A DNA stretch of 64,000 nt from Lycocorax pyrrhopterus obiensis (Eukaryota; Chordata; Aves; Passeriformes; Paradisaeidae): contig JACSVZ010000037.1 in assembly GCA_014706295.1 (NCBI GenBank), forward strand, positions 3,286,001 through 3,350,000, written 5' to 3'. The notes under the pieces were generated by a model. That model did no database searches and was not told the origin of the DNA. It was given only the letters and a program-made list of their open reading frames with translations. The translations under genes were made by a program, and so were the position numbers. How positions within the stretch are numbered: the first letter of the stretch is position 1; each line of letters begins with the position of its first letter. This document shows positions 34,601 through 45,308 of this stretch, piece by piece.

Positions 34601-37600
34601 CCACATCTGGACGGAGCGGCACAGCGAGGAGGAGCAGCAGGTGGTGCACTGGGACCGGCAGCCCCCCGGGGTCCCCCACGACCGCGCCGACCGCCTGGTG
34701 GACCTGTACGCGTCCGGGGAGCGCCGCTCCTACGGGCCCCTGTTCCTGCGGCAGAAGATGAACGTCACCCGCGGCGCCTTCGCCCTCGGGGACTTCTCCC
34801 TGCGCATCTCGCACCTGGAGAGCGCCGACGAGGGCACCTACTCGTGCCACCTGCACCACCACTACTGCGGCCTGCACGAGCGCAGGATCTACCACGTGTC
34901 CGTGACGGAGCCGGCCAGGGAGAGGAAGGTGGTGAACCTCACCACGCACAGCGTGGCCCCGGCCGCAGGTGAGTGGCCTCTCCTGGTTGGGGATGTGTGG
35001 AGAATCCCGCTGGGATAAGCCAGACTCGCTCCCTTCGGTGGGGTGAAATCACGGAACTTCTCCGCTTCGTTTGCGGGCTTCTCGCAGAGGGATTTTCCGC
35101 ACGAGGAGAAGCACCTGCAGTTGGATCTTTGGGCTCTAAAGAGCTCAGCCAGCCCAGATCCAGTTGTTCCCAAGCTGTTTCCGTGGCCTGGGTGCACCTG
35201 GAGCTGCACAGGGACAGTGAGGATGCCGTGGGGTGTCCCCCATCCTCAGGGTCAGTCCCCCTGTGGCAGCGCTGTGGGCACAGGGCAGCTCCTGTCCCCT
35301 GTGCCCCAGGGCAGTTCTGCGCTGCTGACAGGCCCTGAGGCAAACAAGCTGGGGCTGTGTTGTGTTTTTGTCCAGCTCCCTTTCCCTTTTTGTTGGCTCC
35401 CTTTCCTCCGTGCTTTATGGATGAGGGGAAGGTGTGGGCAGGGGGTTGATGCAGCCCTGCCTTTGCTGTCACAACTCTTCTCACCAGAGTTTCTCTCCCC
35501 TTTGCACGGATGTTTGGGCTGTGCAAGGTGCCAGACCATGCAGAATCAACCACCAGGAATTTTCCTCCACCCTTCAGCTTTTTTTTTTTTTCTGTGTGTG
35601 CCATAAACCAATTTTCATATTTTCCACTGCACTGAGCTCTCATCTGTCAGCCTGTCCTAAACTCAAAACCATCACGCTTCGTTCAGGCAGAAAAAGAAAA
35701 CAAAAATCCCAAGTTTAATTTTTTTTTTAAAGTCTTTTGGGTGTAGTTCTTTATTAACACTTTAAAATATTCATTGTGTTTTAATATTTATTGGCTGTTT
35801 AATATAGAATTTTGATTTGCTTCATACATTTTTAAATAGGTTTATTCTCCTGTAGAAATTGGCTTTCTCCAGTCATAGAAACCTAAACTTTTTCCCTGGG
35901 GCTAAGATTGGTGTCCAGAAAATCCAGGCAGTGCTGAGGAGAGGTGCTGGAGACCAGGACATCCAAATATCAGAGTTCCTGCACACAGCCCTTGAGCCTT
36001 AGCCACAGATGGAAACCAGATCCTGTTTCCAGAGTTGTCCACCCAGGAATTTATTCCTCTTTTTCCTGGCTGTTGTCCTGAGTAGTTCCCTACCTGCTCA
36101 GGAGTGAGGTGGAATCTCTGAGTGATTTAACCTGGCGGGGCTGTCTGAGTTTGGCTGCGGTGCCCTCAGTGCTGGAGGAATTTCCCTTCCTGACAAAAGC
36201 CACTTCCACTGTCAAACAGAGCAGCTTTGGGACCAGTTTGGCCCCTGCAGGCAGTGACCCCTCAGCTGTGCTGCGAGCACCACACACAAAAATGTGCTGA
36301 GTCCATGGGAACGTGCAAGGAGCGGAGACATCCCGAGGTTTCCTTTTCCAGCCCGCTCCTGCTGGGACCTGCCCTGCTTGGGTGCAGCAGGGGAGGCTGA
36401 GGCATTGCCCCATTCCATGAAAAACTGCCTGGAATTCTTCTGGGGAACACAACATCAACGGGGAGACAACAAAAGCAAACCAAGGAGCTTTTTTCAGGCA
36501 GCAGCCACAGCTCCTGGCCTTGCTCCAAGCTCCAGAGCCATTCCCAGACAGGAAACTTCATCCTGTTTGGAATAGGAGCAGGGGCTCAGTGCTGCTCTCA
36601 GGCTCAGGGCTGTAAATGTGGTGGATGTCCAGTAACAGGGGCATTTTTACTCGGGGTTTGCTCTGAAGAATGGCATCTGTCGTGTTTCCTCATTAGTGCT
36701 AAAACATTGGCAACCCTTTGCCTCTGCCAGCTTTGTGGAGAGCTCTCCACTTTTTCCAGCAGCAGAATCTGGTCCTTGACACTTTGGGAAAGTCCTGTTA
36801 AGGCACCTCTGGTCTAAATTTTTCCCTCCACAATCAGGATTTATTTTTCAGTGGTTAAACAGTGTCCTGGGAGTGAATTTGGGGCAGATGGGCGTGAGAT
36901 GTGCTGAGAGATCAGTTGGTGGTTACAGGATAAACCTTCATCCTCCCAGCTTAACCTCTGGTGTAGGATGAGGAGGAGAGTCTGCGTGTGATCCTGCTCG
37001 GGGCACTGCCATTCACTGGTGGGACTGAGCTGCTCCTCCGTGCCTCAGTTTCCCCAGTTATAAAATGGGATCCATTCCATTGCCCAAAGTTATTAAATCT
37101 CTGTTCCCACTGTTTGTTGTTGCAGTGATCTCCCCAGCGCTGCCTAAAGTTTAACCCAGCTCTTACCCCTGTCTTGCAGTACTGTGGGAAAGCAAAAAGC
37201 CAGGAATAGAATTCCTCTGTTTGCTGAGGCACCATCTCATTATGGCAAAAACCTCCCAGGAGCCAGGGATGTGACAAAGCAGAGCTGTCACATGTGCTGT
37301 TTGCAGCTTTGCAAGTGGGTTTTTGCTTGGGTTTGATATTTTTTAGCTTGGCAGCGCTGAAAACCCCATGGCTTTTCCAGCACTGCATCCAGGGAGCACA
37401 GGGCATCTGGAAATCCCAGTAAAAAGCAGAGTGTTGCTGGAGTGGAGCACTGGGCCACCAGAACAGAGCACGCTGTGCTCTGTTGATTTTTGATTTTCTA
37501 GGACTGCTGTTGGCATGAGCAAACAATCAGCTCTGGTTTCAGAGTGTTTATTTCAATCCACTCTTGCCTTATTCGGTTTTATTTTCGCTGGGTTGGTGTT

Positions 37601-40600
37601 TTTTAAATGCTGGAAACAAACTGCCTAAAAAGCTGGAACCAGCCCCTGTGCCTGCACTTCCAGAAGTGTCAGAACACATCTGCTAAAGGATACTGTGGCT
37701 TTTGGGGGATTTCCCCCCACTTTTCCCCTTACTCCCTGTGGGGAAGGGAGGAACTCCCAAGGGAGTGGGAGGTGAGGGCTCCATGCTGTTCTTGCCTGGT
37801 GCTCTGTGAACATTCAGGTGAAATGAAGGTGTCATTTCAGCTCTGTTTTGAAGAAAAAACCCTCTCCCAGCACAGTCCTGTGGGATTCCATCCGTGCCTG
37901 GGCTGGCTTTGTCCATTCCTCTGACTGTTGCAAGCAGAGAAGTCACTTCCTCTTTACATGTGTAAAACATTGACCTATTTAGTTGAGATCTACCAAAAAA
38001 AAGTTCCACATAAAAGTTCTGAGCTCCCCTTCCCCGTGCTGTGGAACTGAAATGCTGCTGCACCCACAAAAGAAATGGAATCTTGGCTTTTCTTTTTTTT
38101 TGGGGGGGTGTTATTTATTTTATTGATTTTTATTTCATTTCAAAGGAAACTCATTCTTTGGCACTGAAAACTCTTCCCACTCTGTAAATTGTAACCTTGG
38201 CAGGGAGGGGCTGCTTCATACTCTGTCTGGAGGCAGAGCAGTGTGGGGTGTGTGCTGTGAGGGACCCAGGGGAGGGTTGTGTTACCCTCTGGAAGGTTTG
38301 GGGATGGCTTTGCTCTGAAATTCCCCTCTGCTGAGGGCCAGGCAGGGAAGGGATGTGCAGCATCCTGTTAAATCCTGGCAGTCGTGGTCTGGTGAAGAGC
38401 ACAGCATCTCCCACCTGCCAGAGGTGCAGGCTGCTGTAAATCAGGCACTGATTTGCCCTTTAATTCCTGCAGTTCAGAAGAATTTCTCCCTGAACGTTCC
38501 CACCCGTGATCCTGCTTTTCTCTGGATGCCGCTCCCAGTGATCCCCCTGTTTTCCTTCCCTCAGATCCAAACGTGGTCAGGGGCCACAATGTCATCAATG
38601 TCATCATCCCTGAGAGCAGGATGCACTTTTTCCAGCAGCTGGGCTACATCCTGGCCACCCTGCTGCTCTTCCTCGTGCTCCTCATCATCGTGGTCCTCGT
38701 CACCCGCAAGCGCCGGCAGAGAGGTGAGTCCAGGGAAAACTGGTCCTGTCCTGCCCGAGGGACATCCTGGGATGCTGTTCTGCAAATCATTCCTGCAAGG
38801 AGCAGTGCTGGAGGCAGGGATCCCCTCCTGGAGAAGCAGGAATCTGCCCAGTGGGGAGGATTTGCAGGGCTGGCTCACAAAGAGATTCACTGGTGTGGTG
38901 TCAAAATTTCCAGGCCTTGATTGCACGGCTCAGTGGGGATTGGAAAAGACTTCCAAGTCCAAGCTTTGGCTGAATCCCACTCATGGTTTGCTGAGTTGCT
39001 CTGTGGAAGGGAGAAGAAAAGCCCTTCACAAGTGGGGTTTGTCCTCAAAAAAACTCAGGTGTCCAAGGCCTTGCTGTGCTGGGTGACTCTGGAATTCCAG
39101 AAGGGGACACTGGGACCTCTGGGTGACACCCACAGCACTGGTTTTGGGTGCCACACAAAAAGCAAACCCCAGGAATGTGTCTGGGCTGGCTGTGACTGCT
39201 CATTCTGCTTTTTCCTCCTGTTTAGGTTATGAATACAACGTGAAGAAATATGGAGAGTAAGTATAATTACAGAGTTTATTAATTAGGTTTAGAGTGCATA
39301 AAAATGAACTCGTGGCCCCTCTCCTCAGCTAAGAGCCTAAAGCAGCCGAGGATCCGGTTAGGAGGAGGAAGTGGAAGGAGAAAATGGTTTGTAGGGCTGA
39401 TTCGGCAATTGAATTTCCTCTTTTTGTACTCTGGGAACTGATTCACAGATGGAGTTTGTGTGAGATGTCCTGGGGAGTTGGTGGTAAAGGAATAATGCAC
39501 AGATCTGCTGTGAGATGGGGCCAGGATCATGGACCTGGGCTCCTCCAGAGCTTATTTGATATTATTAAAGTGGAAGAGAGAAGGAAATTCCAGTTCAGAT
39601 TGGCTGCCCATTGTTCGAAGCTCTGGACAAACACATGGGGGGGAAAAAATTTAAAATTAAATAAACTAAATTCTCTAAAGAAGAAAAGCTATTGTGAAAA
39701 AACGTGAAAGGGGCCAGTTATTAAAGGATGGGACAACAGCATTTTCCACCATTATTCCCTTTTCAGGAAGGATGTGAATCTTAAGGAATTTACAGTGGAC
39801 ACGACAGATCTGACCCCACACAAAAGTGAAGACATCAGGCTGGGTAGGTATCCCTGGCCACCAAACCAGGGCAAAATCCTCGTAAATCTGAAATTTCTAA
39901 TGGCACTTGGATATTTTGAAGTGACTTAACCTATTCCTTAACCTCTGGAAGTGGGTATGGGCTTTTTTGGACCAAAATTGGGTAAAGAGAAGTCCTGAGG
40001 TAGCTGAGTTCATTGCCTCTGCCTTCTGTTGAATCCAGTTTGGTTTAACTTTCTGATTTCCTCCTCCCTGGATGTCAAATCGTTCAGTGAACATTTGGGC
40101 CTTCTGTCAACATCTGTGGTAGCAATTAAGGCAGATAAACAGAGAATGAGAGGAAGAAAATTTGCAACAGAAGCTCTGAGGTACAAAAGAGAAAATACAA
40201 ATCCCCCTGGAACTCGTGGTAAAATGAAAGACACTGGAAAGAGGGGAAGGAAGCTCATCTCACACAGTGGAAGTATTTTTTTGGGGATATATAGGACTGA
40301 TTTGGGCAATTTCCAGCATTCCTGAAGATGGAGGCTGCTCCTTGCTGGGGTTTCAAGGTGCAGCCTTGAGTTTTTCGTGTCAAGAATTGATCAGGGGTTG
40401 GTTCTTGTTGGGACTTGGAGCGAGTCCATTCCACAAAACTGGTGCTCGTCTGCACCACCCTGAGATTCCTGAAGCCTTGCCATGATGCCAGGTTCATACC
40501 TGCTGCAACTTGCCAGATAAACCAGGAAACAATTGTCCCTTTGATATTTTTTTTTTATTTGCATCCCCAGTAAAGGTACAACCTTTAAAAGAACAAGCTG

Positions 40601-42015
40601 GCAAACCTCAGGTCCCGAGAGCTGCTGTAAAGGCCCCAGTAAACAAGAGAGATACAAAATTTGGAAGTGAAGAAAGGAATTGCAGGGGGTGGGTTGGAAA
40701 AATCCTTTTCTGTGTGTCCCAGGAGAGCAGACTCTCTGGATAATTGCATCAGTCACCTCCAGGTGAGCTTTGAGGAGATAATCCAGATCTGGCAGGAGCT
40801 GTGGTGCCTGTGTGGAGCAAGAACCTTAAGTTTGCACAACTGATTAATGCCAGGGGCTAAAATGAAGTCAGAGCTGTTTTCCTGCTGAGCAACTCCACAA
40901 ATAATTCCTAGAAATCAGAGGTGCCAGACCTAGAGCACATCAGGGAAGGACTGATCACCTCTGTCTTGCTCATAAAACTCTGTTTTCTTTTAATACCCTA
41001 ATGCCTGTGTGAATTCTGCTCCTCCCTCGCACAGATTACAAAAACAACATCCTGAAGGAGAAGGCTGAGCAAGCCAGAAGCTTCCCAGCAAAGAACATTG
41101 ATTTAGACAAAGGTAATCATCACTTTCCTCCCCCTAATTGGTGGCTGTAGGGACCTTGTGATGGGCAGCAGGAGGGAGGAACAGCCCATCAGTGAGTGAC
41201 CAAGCCACAGCCAGGGGAGGAATGAGAAACATCATGGGAAGAGCAGGAATGAGAAGCCAGCTCCCTTCCCATCCTTTCATCACGGAGCCACAAGATGCAG
41301 GCAGTGATTAGGCTTTTAAAAGCTTTTGGCATGGCACAGGTTGGAATTTTTCTTGATTGGAAAAAGAAGGCCTGGCAGGGCTGGAGTAGTGCCTGCTCTG
41401 CTGGAACCTCAGAGGGAGGGAGATGGAGCCCAAAAATGTCCTGGCGTGGTGTGAGTGCAGAAAACACTGTGCAGAAGAGAGTGTTTGGAGTTGAATTAAT
41501 TGATGGGTAATGGGCAGTTACCTGATCCAAGAAAAGCAAACAGCTCTCCCTCCCTGGGGGCTGAAACTCCTCTTTGCTTATCCAGGATTAATCCCGAGGG
41601 TTGTGCCTCCGTTTGTAGGACAGCACTTCTGTCAAGCAGGGCTTGTAATCAGCTGTGAGATTCCATGACTCATTCCAGAGGAATTAGGAGATAATAAATG
41701 GGGCTGAAAGGACACCAAGCAGGGAATAATGGGCTGGAGAGCCCAGGAGCTGCCTTGGACCTGCTGTCCCTGATGGAATTCTCATGGCATTTTCTCCTGC
41801 ATCCTGCAGAGTGGATCTAGGGCAATAATTTACCCCCAGTCTGTCCCTCTGAGGGGCTTTGTGAGGGGATATGAGGGATGTGGGTGACTGCAAATGGTCA
41901 CTGTAGAGATCAATCCATATTTTTGTGCTTCTTTGAATGGTTTGGAATATCTCTCCAGGTGCTGACCCCCGTTTTCCTTTTGCTTTCAGATTTCAGGAAG
42001 GAATATTGTAAATGA
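25613..42015 (+). CDS. MXRA8: Matrix remodeling-associated protein 8 (limitrin/DICAM), two-Ig-domain membrane protein
   Basis: Coding exons: 25613-25661, 30701-30721, 31339-31647, 32775-32876, 34510-34968, 38565-38723, 39226-39256, 39767-39843, 41035-41112, 41990-42015 (TGA). They sum to 1311 nt, 436 residues (human about 442), with every junction GT/AG and in phase. Signal peptide about 1-23 ([13 protein letters not shown]). Ig domain 1 spans about 34-158 (C53, W60, DAGTYSC138), Ig domain 2 about 172-293 (C187, W194, DEGTYSC273). Both end in the same [14 protein letters not shown] motif (C145, C280), fitting the disulfide-linked head-to-head Ig pair known for this family. N-glycosylation sequons at N40, N120, N245, N303. 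Stalk about 294-338, one membrane helix about 339-359 followed by RKRRQR, and a 70-residue charged tail. It is a plasma-membrane adhesion protein; in mammals it also serves as entry receptor for arthritogenic alphaviruses. C90 is an extra cysteine. Confidence 0.96.
30701..30721 (+). CDS. MXRA8: MXRA8 microexon 2 (21 nt)
   Basis: The acceptor GCTTTGACAG at 30691-30700 and donor GTGAGT at 30722 enclose 21 nt, phase 1 to phase 1, reading S-SVCSYS-V across both junctions. The exon encodes the end of the signal peptide and probably its cleavage site. Skipping it would keep frame and shorten the signal peptide by seven residues. Confidence 0.8.
30955..31182 (+). mobile_element. CR1 LINE 3' end in MXRA8 intron 2
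   Basis: Sense CR1 3' UTR of a second subfamily, marked in order by CCCAGAGGGTGCTGGGCAC, CAGGCTCCCCAGGGAACGG, GAGCGTTTGGACACCGCTC, AGGGTGGGATTGTTGGGGTG and CCCTTCCAGCTCAGGATTC. It nearly fills the 617-bp intron 2 together with the poly-T. Confidence 0.88.
31291..31310 (+). repeat. MXRA8: Poly-T (20) just upstream of the MXRA8 exon 3 acceptor
   Basis: Twenty T in a row, then CTTTTTGCTGTTTGCTCCTG and the ACTTTCAG acceptor at 31338. It may act as an extended polypyrimidine tract; homopolymers of this length vary between individuals. Confidence 0.85.
31770..31862 (+). mobile_element. CR1 fragment in MXRA8 intron 3
   Basis: Partial sense CR1: CCTCAGGAGGAATTTCAGGG, GGAAGGGGCTGCCCAGGGAG, CCATCCCTGGACGTGGCACT and CAGTGCTCC. 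It stops exactly where the composite repeat begins. Confidence 0.75.
31863..32350 (+). mobile_element. Composite interspersed repeat with CR1 tail, copy B
   Basis: Second copy of the unit at 21316-21790: the non-CR1-like head (GCACATCCAGGTCTGTCCC, CAGCAGATCAAAACCCTCTC, TTTCTGCTCCTTGGGCACT) followed by CR1 3' UTR ending TTCCAACCTCAGTGATTCTG. By eye the two copies differ at roughly one base in seven to ten. It is inserted in MXRA8 intron 3 in the sense orientation. Confidence 0.8.
33757..34300 (+). repeat. 61-bp minisatellite in MXRA8 intron 4, about 8.5 copies
   Basis: Units begin CTCAGGTGTGCCTGGGTGTC at 33774, 33835, 33896, 33957, 34018, 34079, 34140 and 34201, with a diverged copy at 34262. 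The 61-bp period is exact through the array. Two unit variants alternate (ATTCCAGG-TTCTGGGAGCA and ATTTCAGG-ATCTGAGAGGA), which suggests growth by duplication of pairs. It ends about 210 bp before exon 5. Confidence 0.95.
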
Positions 42016-42365
42016 AGACATTCCCAAGCTGCTGGCTGGACCAGAAGCTTCCATCCAAGATAGATAACGTGGAAGAGAGATGCCTTTTCTTAATTCCATC
42101 TCCCTCCAGCTCCCATCGAGTTCTTGTCACATCGACTTTTCCCCCACACAAGGGTGCAAATGCTTCTTGAAAGAGTTAAACTGTCTTGTGTGCATTTATG
42201 GGGTTGGGTTGCCTTTTCCTCCTCTGTTCTCCCAATCCTCCCTTCCCCTTTTCTTTCTTACAATTATTGTTGGGTTTTATGCATCGATGATTTTTATGAG
42301 CTGAATCAGCAGACGTTTTGCTTTGATGTTATTGCTTTAAATAAAACCACCTGCATCACTAATCC
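42016..42365 (+). terminator. MXRA8: MXRA8 3' UTR and poly(A) signal
   Basis: After the TGA at 42013-42015 there is a T-rich UTR and a canonical AATAAA at 42340-42345, giving a 3' UTR of roughly 340 nt. A/T-rich sequence at 42230-42350 fits a cleavage site just downstream. Confidence 0.75.
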
Positions 42366-42553
42366 CGAGCCATCATTACACCAGGCATTTTTCCATGTAG
42401 TGAATCCAGCAGAATAACAATGGCCAAGGCTGATCCCACTCCTAGGCTGCCATAAATCAGTGCCACGCAGCACTTTGTGTGTTCCAGGTGAAGCACAAAG
42501 AGCACAGCCCTCACAAATGGCAGTGGAAAACCTCCTTTTATCAGTGGGGAAAT

Positions 42554-42702
42554 GTCAGTATCCTCATTTCATCAATGAGAAAACGTCAGTATCCTCATTT
42601 TATCAATGAGAAAACGTCAGTATCCTCATTTTATCAATGAGAAAATGTCAGTATCCTCATTTCATCAATGAGAAAACGTCAGTATCCTCATTTTACAGGG
42701 AA
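42554..42702 (+). repeat. 31-bp minisatellite, 5 copies
   Basis: Units GTCAGTATCCTCATTTxATC + AATGAGAAAAC start at 42554, 42585, 42616, 42647 and 42678; the last is truncated. It lies about 200 bp beyond the MXRA8 poly(A) signal. Confidence 0.93.
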
Positions 42703-44358
42703 AGGGAAGCACACCAATGACTGAGGGCTCAGCTCAGGGCTGAAATCTGTTTCTCACCTTGTGTTTGTTGATTTGTTTCTGTTTCAGCGCAGCCCAAATC
42801 AGATTTGGCAGGAGCAGGCATTGGATGGATGGAGTTACAGTGCTGTAAATGCCAGTCTCAGTTAGATCAGAACCAGGAATGTTGTGGAGAGGGCTGAGCT
42901 CCTGTGTGGAACCTGGGATGAGATTTTTCCTGCAGCCCTGGGGTGGATCCAGGTCACACAGAGCACATCAAACCAAAGGTATGACCCCAGCACAGGGAGG
43001 TGCTTAAAGGGAGCAGTTCCGTGAGGAACAGGAGTCACAACAGGAATTTTCATGGCCCAGGGGCTCAGAGAGGGAGTCCAGGAGCAGGATGAGTGCATTT
43101 CCATGGATTTTGAGTGGATTTGTGAGGCTGTGGGTTGAAAGGGGGTTCTACCTATGAACAGTGTCAGGTGGGGCTGCCAAAAAAATTGGAAGTAATTCAG
43201 TGTTGTATTCCAAGCAAGTCAAAACTTCAGGAAAGCTGCAGAATATTATCAGTGCTTGGGGCATGGAAGGAAAGGTCTTTCCTGCTGTTGTGAGGGTGGT
43301 GACAGGGACGAGGGTGAGGGTGAGGGTGGCAGAGGGAGGGATTTGTGTGAGTGGAGCTGGGGCAGCATCTCCAGGACCCAGCCCTGCCCTTTTCGTGCCA
43401 CCTTGGGTGTCTTATCTGACTGATGCCAACGTTCTCAGGCATCCAAATCCCACTGCAGACCCCCTGTCCCTCCTCCCACGGGCACCAGGGATCTGTACTG
43501 GCTGTGGCAGGGCTCAGCAGGACCCAGGGCACTGCTCTGGGTGGGATGGTTCCTCCAAAGCTGAGCTCAGCTCTGCCAAAAACGTGGTAGGTGAGGCCTC
43601 CAGAGGAGCTGTGCTGGCTCTTCACAAGGTGGGATGTCACAACAATGCACTTTTAATGAAAAATAGATCATTTTTATAGATATTACTATGCCTGTTAGTG
43701 GGGGCTGTGTTAAAAGAATAATTCTGTTGGGTGGGGGGCCTTTAATGCCTTCAAGCAGTAAAAATATTAATACTAGAACAGAACCAGAGGTGGAGCTGAG
43801 CCTTCCTAAGCTGCAGCTGGGCAGATCCTCATCTTTTAATTTCCCAGCCCTTCCACTGCTCTCCACATGGATTTTTGTGATTTGTAATTCATTACCTTTA
43901 TCCTCACTAAAAGTCCACCCCAAAAAGTGCCCAGGATTGGTGCAGAGGAAGGTCTGGGGTTGATCCCAAGCCTCTTTTTGCCCTTCCCCAAAGCAGAGAA
44001 GGATTCTTACCCTGCCCTGAAACCCAGGCTGCATTCCTGCAGGTGCAGGAGGCTGTGCTGGTTATTCCATCAGGGTGGCACAGGCTCAAGGAATTGTCAT
44101 TAATGTCTCTCTCCCTCCCTTTCATGTCTGTGAGTCAAAGGTTGGAGATTTTTCCTTGCCAGCTCCAAATTGCTCAGCACAGCTCACACAGACACCAGCT
44201 CAAAGTGGGGTTACTCATAAACTCCAGAGGCTTTTAAATATTTTATCTGACTCCTGGGCTGCAGAATAGCTTAAGGGGGGAAAAAAATTAATATGTTCTC
44301 TGAAACAAGGGCTAGGAAGGGCTTTCTGAGTTCCTCATCCTTGCTTTGATCACTGGTT

Positions 44359-44625
44359 GGGATTTATAGCCAGGAAAACCCTCCCTGGTGAGGATGGGGT
44401 GGGATTCTGGCCCAGGAAAACTCTCCCTGGTGAGGATGGGGTGGGATTCTGGCCCAGGAAAACTCTCCCTGGTGAGGATGGGGTGGGATTCTGGCCCAGG
44501 AAAACTCTCCCTGGTGAAGATGGGGTGGGATTCTGGCCCAGGAAAACCCTCCCTGGTGAGGATGGGGTGGGATTCTGGCCCAGGAAAACTCTCCCTGGTG
44601 AGGATGGGGTGGGATTCTGGCCCTT
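44359..44625 (+). repeat. 42-bp minisatellite, 6 copies
   Basis: Units begin GGATGGGGTGGGATTCTGGC at 44392, 44434, 44476, 44518, 44560 and 44602, with a partial copy before. As 42 is a multiple of three, frames on both strands stay open and give repeated 14-residue peptides; this is a by-product and not evidence of a gene. Confidence 0.95.
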
Positions 44626-44910
44626 TTTCCTTCAGGAGAGGAATGTTGTGTGACTGGCCTGGAGATCAGCACCGTGGCTTTCACCAGCAGCCACTCTGTA
44701 ATTTAGCAAATTTAAATTCTGGCTGAGAGAGAGCCAGGCCAGACTGCTGGGTAACCAAGAGAAAAAGAGATCTGAAGAGTTTAGTTGGGTTATTTCTTCA
44801 CGCAGAGGAATTAATGAAGCCCTGTTTGCCCTCAAATCCTGGTGAGAAGCCACTGAGGCCCTTCCCGCTGCACTTTGCCTCCTGTCAGTCTGTGGCACTG
44901 CTGGGAAGTC

Positions 44911-44970
44911 CATGGAAATGAGAGGGTTCCACATGGAATTCATGGAAATGAGAGGGTTCCACACGGAATC
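44911..44970 (+). repeat. 30-bp tandem duplication
   Basis: CATGGAAATGAGAGGGTTCC plus ACAxGGAATx occurs at 44911 and again at 44941 with two differences. Confidence 0.85.
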
Positions 44971-45272
44971 CCTCCCTGGGCTGGGGCAGGAGCGCTGCTC
45001 CCTGTTCCCATTCTGCCACAGACTCAGTGCCCTCCCAGATAATTTGGTTTTCTCTGTCCTTTTCTCACCTCAGCCTTTCTCTCCCTAATCTGGGACTTGC
45101 CTCTTGTGGAGAATCCCCTTTTTCATGTGTGTAGCACTTGGCCTGAGCTGTTCAAAGTAATTTTCTCTCTGTGCCAATGAATTGCTGCACTTTGCTAAGC
45201 TCCTTTACCTTCTTTGCCCCATCACAGTCTCCCTGGCTTCCCAAGACATAGATTTTATATTCAATTAGTTAA

Positions 45273-45308
<36 letters not shown>
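45273..45308 (+). repeat. (AAT)n microsatellite, 12 units
   Basis: Uninterrupted AAT/ATA trinucleotide run of 36 bp; likely polymorphic. Confidence 0.95.

Noticed and set aside
44357..44684. Repeated 14-residue peptides on both strands
   Set aside because: The 42-bp minisatellite unit is divisible by three, so all copies repeat in frame; no start context, splice partner or family resemblance.
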